Both the position numbers and the translations under genes were made by a program. The notes below the pieces were generated by a model that did not search any database, was not told the DNA's origin, and saw nothing but the letters and a program-made list of their open reading frames with translations. A stretch of DNA of 63,497 nt from Sandaracinus sp. (GTDB lineage: Bacteria > Myxococcota_A > Polyangia > Polyangiales > Houyiibacteriaceae): assembly GCA_020633125.1 (NCBI GenBank), contig JACKEH010000021.1:1-63497 (forward strand), given 5' to 3'. Shown piece after piece: positions 52,168 to 60,028 of the stretch (positions are counted from its first letter, which is position 1; each line of letters opens with the position of its first letter).

Positions 52168-53264
52168 ACCGATTCCAGATTTCTCTCGCCGCCGTCGTAG
52201 GCTTGGGCGCGGCGTTCGTGTCGTCGGGATGTGGCCACCAGGAGGCCCACGCCGAAGAGCCCGAGCCGCGCTTCGAAGCGACGAGCGTGGTGCGGCAGGA
52301 CACCGAGGTCGTGCGCGAGTACGTCGCTCAGATTCGCGCGAGCCAACACATCGAGGTGCGTGCGCTCGAGCGTGGCTACCTGCAGGACATCCTCGTCGAC
52401 GAGGGCCAACACGTCGCACGAGGTACGCGGCTCTTCCAGATCACGCCGGTGTTCTTCCGTGCCGAGGTCGACCTCGCGAGCGCGGAGCGGCGCGCGGCGG
52501 AGATCGAGTACCAGAACACGCGCATGCTTCGCGAAGGCAACGTCGTCTCGCAGAACGAGCTCGCGCTCGCCGAAGCGGGGTTGGCGCGGCGCGCGGCGCA
52601 GCAACAGCTCGCGCAGGCGCACCTTCGTTTCGCCTCGCTCGACGCGCCCTTCGACGGCATCGTCGGTCGGCTGATGGTGCGAAAGGGAAGCCTCGTCGAA
52701 GAAGGGGAGGTGCTCACGGTCCTCTCCGACAACGCGGAGATGTGGGTCTACTTCAACGTCAGCGAGAGCGAGTACCTCACGTACCGCATGGAGCACGAGC
52801 TGGGCGAGCAGGTGCCGGTGCAACTGCGAATGGCGAACGGCGCGATCTTCGATCAGCCGGGCGTGATTCAGACGATCGAAGCGGACTTCAACAACGAGAC
52901 GGGCAGCATCGCCTTCCGCGCGGGGTTCCCGAACCCGACGGGGCTCCTGCGTCACGGCGAGACCGGCGAGGTGCGGATGACCACGCCGCTGACGAACGTG
53001 CTCGTGATTCCGCAGGCGGCGACCTTCACGGTGCTCGACCGTACCTTCGTCTTCGTGGTCGACGACGAGGGCGAGGTGCGCTCGCGCGAGATCACGGTCG
53101 GCGAAGAGCTGCCGCACCGCTACGTGGTGCGGGAGGGGCTTCGCGAGGGCGAGCACGTGCTCGTCGAGGGCCTTCGACGCGTGCGCGACGGGGACCACGT
53201 CGAGGTCGAGATGGCGGATCAAGCGGCGGTGCTCGAGCGGTTGGAGCATCTGCACGCGGAGTGA
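52164..53264 (+). CDS. RND periplasmic adaptor (membrane fusion) lipoprotein
   Basis: Membrane-fusion protein of 366 aa starting with GTG 52164. Lipobox SSGC (C23) precedes VAQIRASQHIEVRALERGYLQDILVDEGQHVARGTRLFQI (biotinyl-lipoyl-like half). A helical hairpin follows (REGNVVSQNELALAEAGLARRAAQQQLAQAHLRFASLDAPFDGIVG), then a beta-barrel with VLVIPQAATFTV. It links pump and outer-membrane factor. Being last in the operon is unusual; the adaptor is normally first. A strong terminator follows. Confidence 0.94.
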   Translation: MNRFQISLAAVVGLGAAFVSSGCGHQEAHAEEPEPRFEATSVVRQDTEVVREYVAQIRASQHIEVRALERGYLQDILVDEGQHVARGTRLFQITPVFFRAEVDLASAERRAAEIEYQNTRMLREGNVVSQNELALAEAGLARRAAQQQLAQAHLRFASLDAPFDGIVGRLMVRKGSLVEEGEVLTVLSDNAEMWVYFNVSESEYLTYRMEHELGEQVPVQLRMANGAIFDQPGVIQTIEADFNNETGSIAFRAGFPNPTGLLRHGETGEVRMTTPLTNVLVIPQAATFTVLDRTFVFVVDDEGEVRSREITVGEELPHRYVVREGLREGEHVLVEGLRRVRDGDHVEVEMADQAAVLERLEHLHAE

Positions 53265-53284
53265 GTGCCGGTTTGTCTCGGGTT

Positions 53285-53320
53285 CGGCCCCTTCGGCTTC
53301 GTGCCGAGGGGGCCGTTTTC
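53285..53320 (+). terminator. Rho-independent terminator after the RND operon
   Basis: CGGCCCC/GGGGCCG with inner TCGGC/GCCGA form a stem followed by TTTTC TTT. Confidence 0.85.
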
Positions 53321-53414
53321 TTTGCGACACGAAAGGGCTTCGCGCTCGGGACACGAAGACGCGTGAGAGGTGTGTGTGATGTGAGGGGTCGGGCCCGGCC
53401 CGTAGCGTCCTCGT

Positions 53415-54944
53415 ATGGCAAACCGATGGATTCGGGTGTGTGGGTTGGGGGTCGTGTTGTTCGTCACGGCCTGCGGCGACGACGACGCGAGCATGGACGA
53501 CGCAGGTCGGGCAGACGCCGGAGACCGCGTCGATGCGGGAGACCGCGTCGATGCCGGAGACCGCGTCGATGCCTCGGTCTCGGACGCCGACCTGCCGGAT
53601 GGGCAGACCGGGGCGGACCTCGGCACCACGTGCGACGTGGACTCGGCGTGCGCGAGTGGATCGTGCGTCGACGGGGTGTGTTGTGAGAACGCGTGTGAGG
53701 GGACCTGCGCGTCCTGCCTCGCCACCGACACGGGCGGCGAGGACGGTCGCTGTCTGCCGATTCGTGAAGGTTTCGACCCGCGCGAAGAGTGCGATGACGG
53801 CCTCTGCCAGACCGGGAGCTGCGACGGCGCCGGTGCTTGTGGCGTTCGCCCCGACGGTGAGGTCTGTCGCGCCGCGGCCGGCGACTGCGACGTCGCCGAG
53901 CTCTGCAACGAGGGTCTGTGCCCCTCCGACGCGGTCACGACGGCGGGCACCACGTGCCGCGCGTCGGCCGGGGCGTGCGACGTCGCCGAGGTCTGCGACG
54001 GAACGAGCCCGAGCTGCCCGGTCGACACGTTCACGACGGCGGGCACCACGTGCCGTGCGTCGGCGGGGGCATGCGACGTCGCCGAGGTCTGCGACGGCGC
54101 GTCGGCCGCGTGTCCGAGCGACGTCGTCGTGAGCAGCGGCACGACCTGCCGCGCCTCCGCAGGTCCCTGCGACGTGGCGGAGGTCTGCAACGGAGCGTCG
54201 GCCGCGTGTCCGGCGCAGGCGTTCCGACCGGCCGAGACGGTCTGCCTTCCGCGCGCCGGGGCCTGCGACCTGGCCGACGTATGCACCGGCACGAGCGCGG
54301 AGTGCCCGGTTCGTTATTTCACGGGGCCGCAGGAGTCGTGTGGCCCGTACCTCTGCCGTGGCATCGGCACCACCTGTCCGACGAGCTGCACGACGGATGC
54401 CGACTGCGGCGGCACCACGTTCTGCTTCGAGAACGCCTGCACGACCGGCAAACGGCTCTTCGTCACGAACCAGTTCTTCACCGCCAACTTCGGAAGCCTC
54501 GCCGGCGCCGACATGCGTTGCCAGGCGGCGGCGACGGCTGCGGGCCTTCCCGGCACCTTCAAGGCGTGGCTGAGCGACTCCGAGACCTCGATGGCGTCGC
54601 GCAGCACCCACGCCTCGGTTCCCTACTACACCCTCGGCACCACCGAGCGTCGTGTCCTCGCGCGGGACTGGGCCGACTTGATCGACGGCATCACGCTCGC
54701 GCCGGTCTACACCGAGACGGGGGCGGTCGCGGCCGGCGCGTCGGGACGCACGTGGACGGCCACCGACGCCGACGGAACGATTCGCGGGCCGTCGTGCAAC
54801 GATTGGACGAGCACCTCGAGCGGTGTCACCGCGATCACCGGCTACGCCACCGCCGCCGCACGGGTCGGCTTGCCGAACTGGAGCACGTACGGCACCGCCG
54901 TGGCCTGCAGCAACTCGTTCCGGCTCTACTGCCTCGAGCAATGA
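53415..54944 (+). CDS. Cys-rich surface lipoprotein with DUF1554-like C-terminus
   Basis: A 509-aa lipoprotein with lipobox VTAC (C20). A linker has three 18-bp repeats encoding AGDRVD. A Cys-rich stretch has repeated units of the pattern GTTCRASAGACDVAEVCDG (about 150-300). The C-terminal ~180 residues are a globular domain beginning KRLFVTNQFFTANFGSLAGADMRCQ and ending SFRLYCLEQ, like the DUF1554/collagen-like lectin region of Leptospira and myxobacterial surface proteins. Surface-exposed; ligand unknown. Confidence 0.8.
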   Translation: MANRWIRVCGLGVVLFVTACGDDDASMDDAGRADAGDRVDAGDRVDAGDRVDASVSDADLPDGQTGADLGTTCDVDSACASGSCVDGVCCENACEGTCASCLATDTGGEDGRCLPIREGFDPREECDDGLCQTGSCDGAGACGVRPDGEVCRAAAGDCDVAELCNEGLCPSDAVTTAGTTCRASAGACDVAEVCDGTSPSCPVDTFTTAGTTCRASAGACDVAEVCDGASAACPSDVVVSSGTTCRASAGPCDVAEVCNGASAACPAQAFRPAETVCLPRAGACDLADVCTGTSAECPVRYFTGPQESCGPYLCRGIGTTCPTSCTTDADCGGTTFCFENACTTGKRLFVTNQFFTANFGSLAGADMRCQAAATAAGLPGTFKAWLSDSETSMASRSTHASVPYYTLGTTERRVLARDWADLIDGITLAPVYTETGAVAAGASGRTWTATDADGTIRGPSCNDWTSTSSGVTAITGYATAAARVGLPNWSTYGTAVACSNSFRLYCLEQ

Positions 54945-55027
54945 GCGCACGCGAGGAAGCGCGCGCGACGAAGCGCAGCGAAGTGGTGCCGCGGGGCGAG
55001 CGCTCCGCGCATACTTCCGGCGGAACG

Positions 55028-55921
55028 ATGCGTGCGTTGGTTCGCTTGCGCCTCGAGGATGGCGAATGCGTCGAGCTCGGCTACGGCGCGCTGGTCGGCC
55101 GCTCGTCGGTGGCCACGCTGCGGCTCGACGACCCGCGCGTCTCGGAAGCCCACGCGCTCGTCAGCGTGCGTCGCGGAGAGCTCGTCTTGTGCTCGCTTCG
55201 TCGCATGCTCGGGGTGCGTGGGCGTCCCGTGCAGGACGTGGTGCTCAAGCCCGGCATGGTGATCGAGCTCGCGCCGGGGCTCTTCGTCGAGGTCGTCGAC
55301 GTGATGCGCCCCGAGCGGGTGCTCGCGATGGAGGTCGAAGGGCTCGGTCGTTGGGTGCTGCCGGAAGCGGCGAGCCTGCACGTGGGACCGCCGCCGATGG
55401 CGGTGCCTCGCTTCGAGCCCGACGCCGCGCTTCACGTGTGGTGGAACGGCGACGCGTGGCGGGCGCGGGCACGAGGGCGCGACGTCGGCGAGGTCGGCGC
55501 GGGCGACGTCGTCTCGCTCGACACGGTCGACGTGCGTTTCGTCGAGGTCGATCTTCCGTCGAGCGCGACCACACCGAGCCAAGGTCCGCTCGAGGCCCCG
55601 CTTCGCATCGTCGCTTGGTACGACGGCGTCGAGATTCACCGCGAGGGACGTGAGCCCGTCACCTTCGGTGGCGTGACCGCGCGAATCCTCAGCGAGCTCG
55701 TCGTGCTGGCGGGTCCGGTCGAGTGGCACGTGGTGGCCAAGGAGGTCTGGCGCGAGTCGATCGACGTGCTCGAGCTGCGGCATCGGTGGGACGTCTCGCT
55801 CGGTCGGCTTCGTGCGCGTCTGCGCGACGCGGGCCTTCGTTCGGATCGTGTGCGTGCCGACGGGGGAGGGCGGGTCTTCTTCGTGCGCCACGCCCACGAT
55901 CGTGTCGAGGACCGCACGTGA
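55028..55921 (+). CDS. FHA domain protein with C-terminal winged-helix-like domain
   Basis: A 297-aa cytosolic protein. An FHA domain (about 5-85) has GALVGRSSVATLRLDDPRVSEAHALVSVRRGELVL, with the Arg, Ser and His that bind phosphothreonine. The last ~100 residues resemble a transcription-regulator-type winged helix (VTFGGVTARILSELVVLAGPVEWHVVAKEVW...LRHRWDVSLGRLRARLRDAGL). It lies 66 bases before a Ser/Thr kinase gene and may be its phospho-dependent partner. A direct repeat GAGGACCGCACGTGAAG (55908-55924 and 55932-55948) covers its end. Confidence 0.85.
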   Translation: MRALVRLRLEDGECVELGYGALVGRSSVATLRLDDPRVSEAHALVSVRRGELVLCSLRRMLGVRGRPVQDVVLKPGMVIELAPGLFVEVVDVMRPERVLAMEVEGLGRWVLPEAASLHVGPPPMAVPRFEPDAALHVWWNGDAWRARARGRDVGEVGAGDVVSLDTVDVRFVEVDLPSSATTPSQGPLEAPLRIVAWYDGVEIHREGREPVTFGGVTARILSELVVLAGPVEWHVVAKEVWRESIDVLELRHRWDVSLGRLRARLRDAGLRSDRVRADGGGRVFFVRHAHDRVEDRT

Positions 55922-55987
55922 AGCGCGCGGAGGACCGCACGTGAAGAGATCCCGAGACGCCGTCGCCTCGGCGTATGCTCGACGGCC

Positions 55988-57343
55988 GTGATGCTTCGCG
56001 CCGGCGTCGTCCTGGCTTCGCGTTATCGAATCGAACATCCCATCGCGCGCGGTGGCATGGGCGCGGTCTACGAAGCGTTCGACGTCACACTCGGCCGCGC
56101 CGTCGCGCTCAAGGTGCTTCGAGACGAGCTCGTCGCCGACCCCCGGGCGCTCGAGCGTTTTCGCCGGGAAGCCCGAGCTTGCGCCGCGGTCACGCATCCC
56201 TCGCTCGTCGCGTTGTACGACCTGCAGCTCGAGCACGAACCGCCTTTTCTCGTGATGGAGCTCGTCGAAGGGGAGACGCTCGACGCGGTGCTCGCCGAGC
56301 GTGGGCGCTTGCCCTGGCCGGAGGTCGTCACGCTCGGCGTGCAGTTGCTCGAGGGGCTCGCGCGCCTTCACGACGTCGGCGTCGTGCACCGCGACGTGAA
56401 GCCCTCGAACGTGATGATGCGCGACGACGGTCGCGCGGCGCTGCTCGATCTCGGCGTGGCGCGCATCGACGCCGAGAAGACGCTCACCGACGCCGGGGTC
56501 TCCGTGGGCACACCCGCGTACATGGCGCCCGAGCAGCTGATGGGACGAGGTGCGGGACCCGCGCTCGATCTCTTCGCGGTCGGCCTGGTGCTCCACGTCG
56601 CGGCGACCGGACAACATCCCTTCGCGGGGCACGGCATGCAGGGCGCGCTCTTCGCGGAGCCCACGCCGCTCGCGAGCCTCGCGCCTGACGTGCCCGCCGC
56701 GCTCGACGCGCTCGTGCGCACGATGTTGGCGAAGCTCCCGGAGGATCGCCCCCGCGACGCGCGAGAAGCCGCGCGTACGCTCGCCTCGATCGGAGGCGGG
56801 GCCATCGCCGAGCCGCCCGCCACCCGTGCGCCGGTGTGGGCCGCGCCGACCTCGCCGGCCCCCGTGTCCGGTCCGAAGACCGCCGCAGTGGTCCGTTCGT
56901 CGGCGCACAGTCGGCTCGCGGCCTGGCTCGCAGGCCTGGGCATCGTCGTGACGCTCGGCGTCGGCGGCGTCACGTGGTGGCTCACGAGGCCCGGGGATTC
57001 GACGTTGCCGACGTATCCGATGGCGCCGGGCGTCTCGCCGAGCGCGCATGCGTGGAACGTCGCGGCGAGCGGCGACGATCGCCAGTGGCTCGAGCCACTG
57101 GTCCCCGCGCTCGCTCCGGCGGTCACCGCATGTTTGCCACCACCGACGCAGCTGCCGCTCGGCACCTCGGTGGGCTATCGGATTCGTCGCGCGCCCGAGC
57201 TCGTCTTCGAGCGTGTGGTGCACGAGCGCGCGTGGATTCCGACCGCGGTCGACGACGCGTGCGTGCTGCGCGCGCTTCGAGCGCATCGCTGGCCCGAGAA
57301 GGTGAACGACGCCGTCGTGGTGCTTGCCGTGCTCGGGGGCTGA
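55988..57343 (+). CDS. Membrane Ser/Thr protein kinase (DLG variant)
   Basis: A 451-aa kinase (GTG 55988; ATG 55991 may be the true start). Kinase domain 12-270: GRGGMGAVY-like loop ARGGMGAVYE, Lys42, HRDVKPSN (134-141), then DLG in place of DFG (154-156) and GTPAYMAPEQ. One membrane helix (about 309-331) separates it from a ~110-residue extracytoplasmic domain ending in VVVLAVLGG. DLG occurs in active bacterial kinases, so it is probably functional. The FHA gene just upstream is a likely substrate or effector. Confidence 0.9.
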   Translation: MMLRAGVVLASRYRIEHPIARGGMGAVYEAFDVTLGRAVALKVLRDELVADPRALERFRREARACAAVTHPSLVALYDLQLEHEPPFLVMELVEGETLDAVLAERGRLPWPEVVTLGVQLLEGLARLHDVGVVHRDVKPSNVMMRDDGRAALLDLGVARIDAEKTLTDAGVSVGTPAYMAPEQLMGRGAGPALDLFAVGLVLHVAATGQHPFAGHGMQGALFAEPTPLASLAPDVPAALDALVRTMLAKLPEDRPRDAREAARTLASIGGGAIAEPPATRAPVWAAPTSPAPVSGPKTAAVVRSSAHSRLAAWLAGLGIVVTLGVGGVTWWLTRPGDSTLPTYPMAPGVSPSAHAWNVAASGDDRQWLEPLVPALAPAVTACLPPPTQLPLGTSVGYRIRRAPELVFERVVHERAWIPTAVDDACVLRALRAHRWPEKVNDAVVVLAVLGG

Positions 57344-57375
57344 GCGCCGGCCGGTCGTTTCGGGTTTCGCTCGCC

Positions 57376-57432
57376 GTGCACGAAGCTCGTGCATGGAGAT
57401 CGTGCACGAAGCTCGTGCACGAAGCTCGTGCG
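57376..57432. repeat. Four 13-bp tandem repeats between convergent kinases
   Basis: GTGCACGAAGCTC at 57376, 57402 and 57415, with a diverged copy (GTGCATGGAGATC) at 57389. Adjacent copies create the palindrome GTGCACGA-AGC-TCGTGCAC, which could stop transcription from both sides. Similar bases occur at 58692-58708. Confidence 0.8.
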
Positions 57433-57487
57433 TCGCTCGGGGAACGCCGTCGCGGCGGGTCGAGCTCGTGCGCGTGGCGAGCGGCGA

Positions 57488-58414
57488 CTACGCCGCGCGC
57501 AACACCACCGTCGGCAGCGAGCCGATCGAGGGCCGGGGCAACGAGAGAGAGCCTCGCTCGGTCAACGCGAGCCGTAGGGCCTCGACGAACGCGGTCGCGC
57601 TCTCGTGGCGCCGGTCGGGGTCGCGCGCGAAGGCCCGTGCGAAGACCGCGTCGAGCGCGATCGAACGGCAGCCGACGTCGCTCGGTCGGCGCGGGCCGCG
57701 CTCCGCGATCGCGCGGAGAATCGGACCGGGGCGGCCGTTCGGGTACGGCCGCGCGCCCGTGACGAGCTCGAACGCGAGCGAGGCGAGACCGTAGCGATCG
57801 GACGCGGGACCGACGTGCTCGCCGAGGCCTAGCGCTTGCTCCGGCGCCATGTACATCGGGGTCCCGAGGATGCGTGTGCGTTCCGCCCGGAGCTCTTCGC
57901 GACAGGAGGTGGCGAGGCCGAAGTCCACGAGCACGGCGCGTCCGTCGTAGCCGACGACGTTCGCGGGCTTCACGTCGCGATGCACGATGCCGTGCGCGTG
58001 AAGATGGTCGAGCGCCGAAGCCACCGCGCGCAAGATACGGAGGGTGCGGCGACTCGACGGATGTTCTCCGCGATCGAGTCGTGCCGCGAGGTCTCCACCG
58101 GGTACGTACGCGAGGACCAGGCAAGGCACGCCGTCGTCGGTTCGTACGAAGTCGAGCGCGCGTACCACGTGGGCGGAACGAAGCGGGGCGAGAATCGCGG
58201 CTTCGCGTTCGAGGCGATCGAAGAGCTCCGGATGCTCGAGGAGCGGAAGCTTCAGGACGACGCGGCGGCTTCGCGCGCGAAGGTCGAGCGCTTCGTAGAG
58301 CCGCGCCATCCCCCCGTCTCCGAGCCGTCCCACGACCTCGTAGCGATCGGCGACTCGCGCCCCGATGACCAGGTCATCCAACATCTTCGGTTCCCTCGGC
58401 ATGCCGGGTTTCAT
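57488..58414 (-). CDS. Cytosolic Ser/Thr protein kinase
   Basis: A 308-aa kinase: loop GDGGMARLYEALDL (32-45), Lys55, HRDVKPANV (145-153), DFGLAT, GTPMYMAPEQ, then the usual C-lobe to residue ~290. No membrane helix or extra domain. I choose ATG 58414 behind GGAG; ATG 58384 behind GAGGG is also possible. It is convergent to the membrane kinase. Substrates unknown. Confidence 0.88.
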   Translation of the reverse strand: MKPGMPREPKMLDDLVIGARVADRYEVVGRLGDGGMARLYEALDLRARSRRVVLKLPLLEHPELFDRLEREAAILAPLRSAHVVRALDFVRTDDGVPCLVLAYVPGGDLAARLDRGEHPSSRRTLRILRAVASALDHLHAHGIVHRDVKPANVVGYDGRAVLVDFGLATSCREELRAERTRILGTPMYMAPEQALGLGEHVGPASDRYGLASLAFELVTGARPYPNGRPGPILRAIAERGPRRPSDVGCRSIALDAVFARAFARDPDRRHESATAFVEALRLALTERGSLSLPRPSIGSLPTVVLRAA

Positions 58415-58719
58415 CGGTCGCTCCGACGGCTCTCCGTAGCAGTGAAGGTGGAATATTTCGCGTCGTGGCGAGGGTGTCGTGGGATTCCCGACGGCGCAGA
58501 GAACGAGCGTGAGCGCCAAGAAGTCGAGTTGTTTCGAGGGTTTGTCGGCTGGCTTCGCGAACGGAGCCCTCGCCTCCCGACTGCTTGCTCGAAGCCGGCG
58601 GATGCGCGACCCGGACGCCACGGCCCACTCCTGAAACGAGGGCCTCCTCGGCTCTGAAGCAGCGGCCAGGGCTCGTCGTGAGGCGGTGTTCCGCACGAAG
58701 CTCGTACACTCGGCTCGAG
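58415..58719. other. 305-bp divergent intergenic region
   Basis: No gene is supported. It must hold the promoters of the kinase and the DUF3634-like gene. Nothing stands out except a partial copy of the 13-bp repeat near 58692. Confidence 0.5.
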
Positions 58720-59109
58720 ATGCCGATCTTGCTCCTGCTCGCCGTGTCGATCTTCGTCGTGATCGCCTACGTGGTGCTCTCTCGCGCGAACGAGCTCTTC
58801 TGCGTGTCGATTCGAGACGGCGTCTGTCTCGTCGTTCGCGGCGACGTCCCGCCGAAGCTCTGGCGTGAGCTCGTGACGACGGCCGAGGTGAACCGCATCT
58901 CGCGCGGTACGATTCGCGCCGTGAAGGAAGGCGGCGCGGCGCGGCTCGTCACCGTCGGCATCGCGCCCGAGATCACACAACGACTTCGCAATGCCGTCGG
59001 CTCTGCGGGTTTGAATGCGATGCGGCTCGGCGGCGGCGCGCGACGCCCTCGCAACCTGGGTCAGCTCCTCGGCATCGTCTGGCTCGCGTGGATGCTCGAT
59101 CGCCACTGA
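58720..59109 (+). CDS. DUF3634-like single-pass membrane protein
   Basis: A 129-aa protein with an N-terminal helix (PILLLLAVSIFVVIAYVVL). The cytosolic part reads ELFCVSIRDGVCLVVRGDVPPKLWRELVTTAEVNRISRGTIRAVKEGGAARL, matching the compact pattern of DUF3634. It ends in a short hydrophobic helix (GQLLGIVWLAWML). Widespread in Polyangia-like genomes, function unknown. Start ATG 58720. Confidence 0.75.
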   Translation: MPILLLLAVSIFVVIAYVVLSRANELFCVSIRDGVCLVVRGDVPPKLWRELVTTAEVNRISRGTIRAVKEGGAARLVTVGIAPEITQRLRNAVGSAGLNAMRLGGGARRPRNLGQLLGIVWLAWMLDRH

Positions 59110-59222
59110 GAGCGGCCGCCACGGAGAGCGGCCGCCACTTGCACGGATGCACTCCGTGCGAGTGGAGGGGCCCCCACGGCTTTGCCGGTCGTGGGACGGC
59201 GCGCCGCCCCTCGAAGAGAAGG

Positions 59223-59257
59223 AAGAGCATGAATCCGTGCCACGGGTTCGTGCTCTT
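59223..59257. terminator. Inverted repeat between convergent genes
   Basis: AAGAGCATGAATCCGTG and CACGGGTTCGTGCTCTT are near-perfect 17-base arms around a single C, with two mismatches that would be G-U pairs in RNA on one strand. It lies between the DUF3634-like gene and the GNAT gene. Upstream, GAGAGCGGCCGCCAC occurs twice (about 59109-59138). Confidence 0.6.
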
Positions 59258-59277
59258 GCCGCACCGGCCTCGCGTCG

Positions 59278-59808
59278 TCAGCTCCGCTCGACGACGAACC
59301 GATGCGTCAGGCCGTACTTCGTCTCCAGCGGCGGCGCGTCCTTCATGCCGAGCCGCCGACACACGGCGGCGCTCTTTTCGTTCTTTGGATCGACCATCGC
59401 GTTCAGACGATCGAGGTCCGTCTGCTCGAACGCGACGTCGATCAACGCGCGTCCCATTTCGGTCGCGTAGCCTCGTCCCCACACGTGCCGCGCCAAGTGC
59501 CATCCGATCTCGATCTCCTCGAGATCGGAGCCGTCGGGGGCCGGAACGGGCTTGAGCAGCCCCAACCCGACGGGGCGCCACGACGCCCGCTCGAAGACCA
59601 CGGCCGCGGTCCAGATCAGACCTCGCTCCCGGTAGCGGGTGTACTTCTCGACGACGGGTTCGAGAAAGCGTCGAAACCCCGCCTCGTCGGTCTGCGACAC
59701 GCCGCCGATGAATCGCATGACTTCGGGATCGAGGTGCCAGTACAGGGTCGGGCCCGCATCTTCGAGCTCGAAGTCGCGGAGGAACAGACGAGATGTCTCC
59801 AAGCGCAT
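59278..59808 (-). CDS. GNAT-family N-acetyltransferase (RimJ/RimL-like)
   Basis: A 176-aa acetyltransferase of the RimJ/RimL/Acetyltransf_3 type. It opens RLETSRLFLRDFELEDAGPTLYWHLDPEVMRFIGG. The acetyl-CoA loop is GWHLARHVWGRGYATEMGRALIDVAFE, followed by LNAMVDPKNEKSAAVCRRLGMK. It acetylates an amine on a protein or small molecule; substrate cannot be told. I use ATG 59808, where homology begins; ATG 59850 would add 14 residues. Confidence 0.88.
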   Translation of the reverse strand: MRLETSRLFLRDFELEDAGPTLYWHLDPEVMRFIGGVSQTDEAGFRRFLEPVVEKYTRYRERGLIWTAAVVFERASWRPVGLGLLKPVPAPDGSDLEEIEIGWHLARHVWGRGYATEMGRALIDVAFEQTDLDRLNAMVDPKNEKSAAVCRRLGMKDAPPLETKYGLTHRFVVERS

Positions 59809-60028
59809 CGGCGAACGATGGGTCGGCGAGACGTCCGAGTCGACGGGCATCGTGCGTTTCGCGGGTGGGGTCCTGTTGCAAACGAGTCGTGAAACGCGAG
59901 TCTTTGCATGAGCTCCGGCGTGTGATTCCTTGCTCCGGCCGCCGCGGATGCCTGCTAACGTTTCGCGGGGAACGTCCGCAGACTCGACGAGGCTGCGGCG
60001 AACGTTGGGCGCCGTCCCACCGGGGGGT

